The position numbers and the translations under genes are program-made. The notes below the pieces were generated by a model. It made no database searches. It was given only the letters and a program-made list of their open reading frames with translations, and was not told where the DNA came from. Below are positions 6,972 through 9,442 of a stretch of DNA of 9,442 bases, piece by piece; position 1 is the stretch's first letter, and each line of letters starts with the position of its first letter. This DNA comes from Candidatus Poseidoniaceae archaeon (GTDB taxonomy: Archaea; Thermoplasmatota; Poseidoniia; Poseidoniales; Poseidoniaceae): contig JAKUNX010000068.1 in the NCBI GenBank assembly GCA_022451835.1, positions 1 through 9,442 of the forward strand, read 5' to 3'.

Positions 6972-8663
6972 TTAAACAGGGTCAGGAATTGATTTAGCGA
7001 TTTCTTGGAGAGAAAATTCTGCACCATTCAGTGGAACCTTTAATTCAAATAGTTCGGCAACATTGGGATCTATCTCACCAAAACATCCAATGTGATTACC
7101 ATTTACTACTACTTTTGCAGCTCTTCCAGCAAGGTATGGTCCTTCATTTGCAGGTAATGGTGAAATCTCGTATTCAGTAGCGCCTAAGTCGCGTAAAAAA
7201 GCTTGAATTCTCCCTCTAATCGCAGCAAAACCACCGCTACGTTCGGCGATTAGAAATGCTAATCGAGATGAGTTTTTGTGCCCCCTAACTACTGTTCCAA
7301 CTTCATAAACACTCTGAGGAAGGTCATGATGTCTATTTGTTGAGAGTAATCTTAGTAGTCCTGGCAATAGATATTGGCGAAGTAGAGTATGGTCTATTGT
7401 AATTGGATTGGTTATTCTGGTTACTTCCCCAACATTGTTTAACCTAACTAAATTAAATTGGTCATCATCATTTGACAACGTAAGGGATTGTATTTGCATC
7501 ATACCTAACCCTTGCATGGAATCCCTAACTCGACGTAATAAATTTGCGTCATCTCGTGGCTTTGCAGTCATTGGAGAACGTGGTATGTCTTCACCCAGAT
7601 CTTCGTAGCCATGACCGATTGCTATGTCTTCAACTAAATCAACAGGATGTAATATGTCAAATCTCCATCTTGGCATTTTGATAGTTATTGAATCTTCATT
7701 ACGGCAGACAAATTTCCCACCCATACGATTAATTGCATTAGTTATTGCCTCATCATTAAGTTCACTACCAAGCAATCCATTTAGCATTTTAATTGGTAAA
7801 TCGTGTTTAACTGAACTTCCATCAGGATAATGTTGTGTAATGCCATGACAGTTGGTTACTTCAACTGATTCTATGGTGCCACCAAGTTCTTGCAATTGTA
7901 TGGCAATTAGCATCAATGATGCTTCACAAGAGCGGAAGTCCCAACCAGTTACATCGATAAAGAAATCCTTAGTAGTTGATGTTACGGTTGTATGATCGCC
8001 ATTGATTATTGGTGGGAATGATAAAACATTGTCATTGTTATCAACAATAATTGGAAATTTCTCAAAACCTTCTACCAAGTGTGCGTAATCAACGCCTTTA
8101 GGGTGCTGTTGTAAAATTTCATGGATAGTCATCGGTTCAGTCATTGCCAAAGGAGTAAATTTTGTGTCTCCACTAACAGCCTTTACGGTAAATGGTGGAG
8201 CGATTTTAGATAAATCATGAACGCCAATGGATGCTCTTTTCCTACCTCTTCCTAATGCAAAGTGTAATTTTTCTTGGTGATCCATTAGTGATTTTATAAA
8301 ATCATCAGAAGAAATATCTAGCTTAGCTAGGTCTACGTCTCTTACTACAGCACCAAGAATAATTGGTCTAATTTGCTCTAATTCAGAATCTACAACCATG
8401 GCTACTTTGCCTTGTTTTATCTCTAAATCAGGATTAGATGTTTGAAGATGAATAAAGTTCCTAATGGCTCGGGAAAGAGTTTCCCCAGACAAAAGGTCTG
8501 GTCGATTAGGGAATATTTCAATATCTAGAATCTCATCATCACATCTGTCTATATCTGTTCCCAGTAATGGTAATTGTTCTGCTAAGTTCGAAATATCATG
8601 GTCATGACCATGCGTTTTGAGTAATTTTTCAATTAACTTTTGTTCTACTGATATTGTTGGCAT
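6972..8663 (-). CDS. pheT: Phenylalanyl-tRNA synthetase beta subunit, archaeal type
   Basis: The beta chain of the cytosolic (alpha-beta)2 class II synthetase that attaches phenylalanine to tRNA(Phe); the alpha chain holds the active site and beta contributes editing and tRNA binding. At 563 residues it matches the short archaeal/eukaryal form, without the bacterial N-terminal tRNA-binding and C-terminal anticodon-binding domains. Markers are EIFPNRPDLLSGE (49-61) near the N-terminus; the B3/B4 editing region (about 84-260) with ALGRGRKRASIGVHDL (136-151) and FPPIINGDHT (216-225); the B5 domain with PRWRFDILHPVDLVEDIAIG (331-350); and the catalytic-like fold from about 365, with ITNPITIDHTLLRQ and CFGEIDPNV (527-535). 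The ATG is 8 bases after the preceding stop. pheS is not in the window, and separate pheS and pheT loci are not rare in archaea. Confidence 0.95.
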   Translation of the reverse strand: MPTISVEQKLIEKLLKTHGHDHDISNLAEQLPLLGTDIDRCDDEILDIEIFPNRPDLLSGETLSRAIRNFIHLQTSNPDLEIKQGKVAMVVDSELEQIRPIILGAVVRDVDLAKLDISSDDFIKSLMDHQEKLHFALGRGRKRASIGVHDLSKIAPPFTVKAVSGDTKFTPLAMTEPMTIHEILQQHPKGVDYAHLVEGFEKFPIIVDNNDNVLSFPPIINGDHTTVTSTTKDFFIDVTGWDFRSCEASLMLIAIQLQELGGTIESVEVTNCHGITQHYPDGSSVKHDLPIKMLNGLLGSELNDEAITNAINRMGGKFVCRNEDSITIKMPRWRFDILHPVDLVEDIAIGHGYEDLGEDIPRSPMTAKPRDDANLLRRVRDSMQGLGMMQIQSLTLSNDDDQFNLVRLNNVGEVTRITNPITIDHTLLRQYLLPGLLRLLSTNRHHDLPQSVYEVGTVVRGHKNSSRLAFLIAERSGGFAAIRGRIQAFLRDLGATEYEISPLPANEGPYLAGRAAKVVVNGNHIGCFGEIDPNVAELFELKVPLNGAEFSLQEIAKSIPDPV

Positions 8664-8668
8664 TATAG

Positions 8669-8673
8669 CACCT
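8669..8673 (-). promoter_or_regulatory. Shine-Dalgarno-like AGGTG before pheT
   Basis: On the minus strand AGGTG lies five bases before the pheT ATG and matches the core of the archaeal anti-16S consensus GGAGGTG. It overlaps the TAG stop of the preceding gene, which would favour termination-reinitiation coupling. It is the only start in the window with a reasonable ribosome-binding match. Confidence 0.4.
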
Positions 8674-9442
8674 ACCTTGCAAACCAGTGGGGGAGTGGTC
8701 TTTCGTAACCTGATAGCCTTAAACCACTGACAGCAGCAGTTTCATAGTCCAGCGCTCTCAAATTTTGCCTGCTAAGCGAGTCAATTGATTCAAGCCCTAA
8801 TCTTTGTAAAATTTGTGACAGTTGATTTTGTATATCATTCAACCAAATAGAAATTTGATTGTAATCTTCAGATGGTGTAGAGCAACAGACAAACTTTAGC
8901 CCCGAAGCACGAAGTTTTGCTAAATCCTCTGCGTTTGCTGAAAATCCAATTGCAATTCCAGAATCAGTGTAACTATTTTCAAGATTAGCTTTACTACTTC
9001 TTCCAACAAGTACTAAACTTGCAGATTCAGAAGTGCCAGTTTCATCTTCAATCACACATATTGTTAGATCACAATTATGGTATGCAGATGTTTTGTGAAG
9101 CGTTTCAATCCTGCCAACACCATCAGAAAATCCAAATGGTTTTTCAGAGCCAAGAAGTGACCTAATTGCAACCAACATACCATCCAATTCTTCAGCACTC
9201 ATACTAGGCAAATTCATCATGTGGATAACAACTCCACCACCTTCACTCAAAGCATCGGTTGAATGAGAAATATTTGAGAGGTTTATTGACAAAAAGTCAA
9301 TTTTTCTAGGATTGCTTTCAACAATGAATGGTTGAGATTCGACTAATTTCGATGACTCTTTGCCATTAGTGAGAATTTTCCCATCAGATAAAATTGGAAT
9401 TATCGGCAATGGTAAAGCGATTGGCGTATTGGATTCAGCTCT
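8672..9442 (-). CDS. Glutamate-synthase-like (FMN-domain family) protein, C-terminal part (5' end missing)
   Basis: The frame has no stop up to the right edge, so 256 C-terminal residues of a longer protein are visible. A TTG at 9409 could be read as a start, but the eleven codons before it read naturally (TPIALPLPIIPI), so I treat the gene as cut. The C-terminus, SIDSLSRQNLRALDYETA then SGLRLSGYERPLPHWF, resembles from memory the end of archaeal proteins with a glutamate synthase FMN-binding domain, which transfer ammonia to 2-oxoglutarate. TPIALPLPII recalls the strand that opens that barrel, and CVIEDETGTS may echo the glycine-rich flavin loop. The usual cysteine cluster for the 3Fe-4S centre is not visible; only CC in KFVCCSTPS is seen. 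It may be a divergent, non-catalytic relative. It lies 8 bases upstream of pheT. The gene is certain, the family only moderately so. Confidence 0.6.
   Translation of the reverse strand, partial: RAESNTPIALPLPIIPILSDGKILTNGKESSKLVESQPFIVESNPRKIDFLSINLSNISHSTDALSEGGGVVIHMMNLPSMSAEELDGMLVAIRSLLGSEKPFGFSDGVGRIETLHKTSAYHNCDLTICVIEDETGTSESASLVLVGRSSKANLENSYTDSGIAIGFSANAEDLAKLRASGLKFVCCSTPSEDYNQISIWLNDIQNQLSQILQRLGLESIDSLSRQNLRALDYETAAVSGLRLSGYERPLPHWFAR

Noticed and set aside
8664..8671. Leader, T-box or attenuator controlling pheT
   Set aside because: Only eight bases separate pheT from the preceding gene, so there is no room for a leader structure outside coding sequence.
9407..9409. TTG as the start codon of the rightmost gene
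   Set aside because: The reading frame continues without stop to the window edge, and the upstream codons read as normal protein, so the true start is outside the window.

Overview
The window looks like a piece of an AT-rich archaeal chromosome. The best guess is a marine Thermoplasmatota lineage such as Marine Group II (Poseidoniales). The archaeal signs are the archaeal-type GltX (573 aa, non-bacterial layout), the short archaeal/eukaryal-type PheT (563 aa), an RNase HII ending in a PCNA-binding-like peptide, and tightly packed genes with almost no Shine-Dalgarno sequences. The Marine Group II guess rests on two large surface proteins of a style I associate with that group: exported beta-rich ectodomains, one of them with a C-terminal zinc ribbon. 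The placement is inferred from protein style, not from a database match.

Layout. Positions 1-1530 (+) hold the 3' part of a membrane protein: a long extracytoplasmic domain, three membrane segments and a cytoplasmic four-cysteine zinc ribbon. It converges with zero spacing on a minus-strand gene cluster that fills the rest of the window. In transcription order (right to left) this cluster is: the C-terminal part of a glutamate-synthase-like protein (8672-9442, cut by the window edge), pheT (6972-8663), an 817-aa single-pass surface protein with five Ig-like repeats (4469-6922), rnhB (3743-4462), gltX (1986-3707) and a small CBS-domain protein (1531-1950). Gaps are 8, 49, 6, 35 and 35 bases, so one polycistronic unit is plausible. 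The 49-base gap before the surface-protein gene carries a perfect 7-bp inverted repeat and is the only place that looks like it could hold a control element or an internal promoter.

How the genes fit together. Two aminoacyl-tRNA synthetase subunits (Glu and Phe), a nuclease that removes RNA from DNA and a glutamate-synthase relative make up a housekeeping information/nitrogen cluster. The surface protein and the CBS protein are unexplained passengers. No gap exceeds 50 bases. I see no tRNA, rRNA, CRISPR array, insertion sequence or integrase.

I did not find a convincing new multi-gene system. The items most worth a second look are the degenerate glutamate-synthase-like protein, the five-repeat surface protein with its acidic cytoplasmic tail, the receptor-like zinc-ribbon protein and the truncated PCNA-binding tail of RNase HII.
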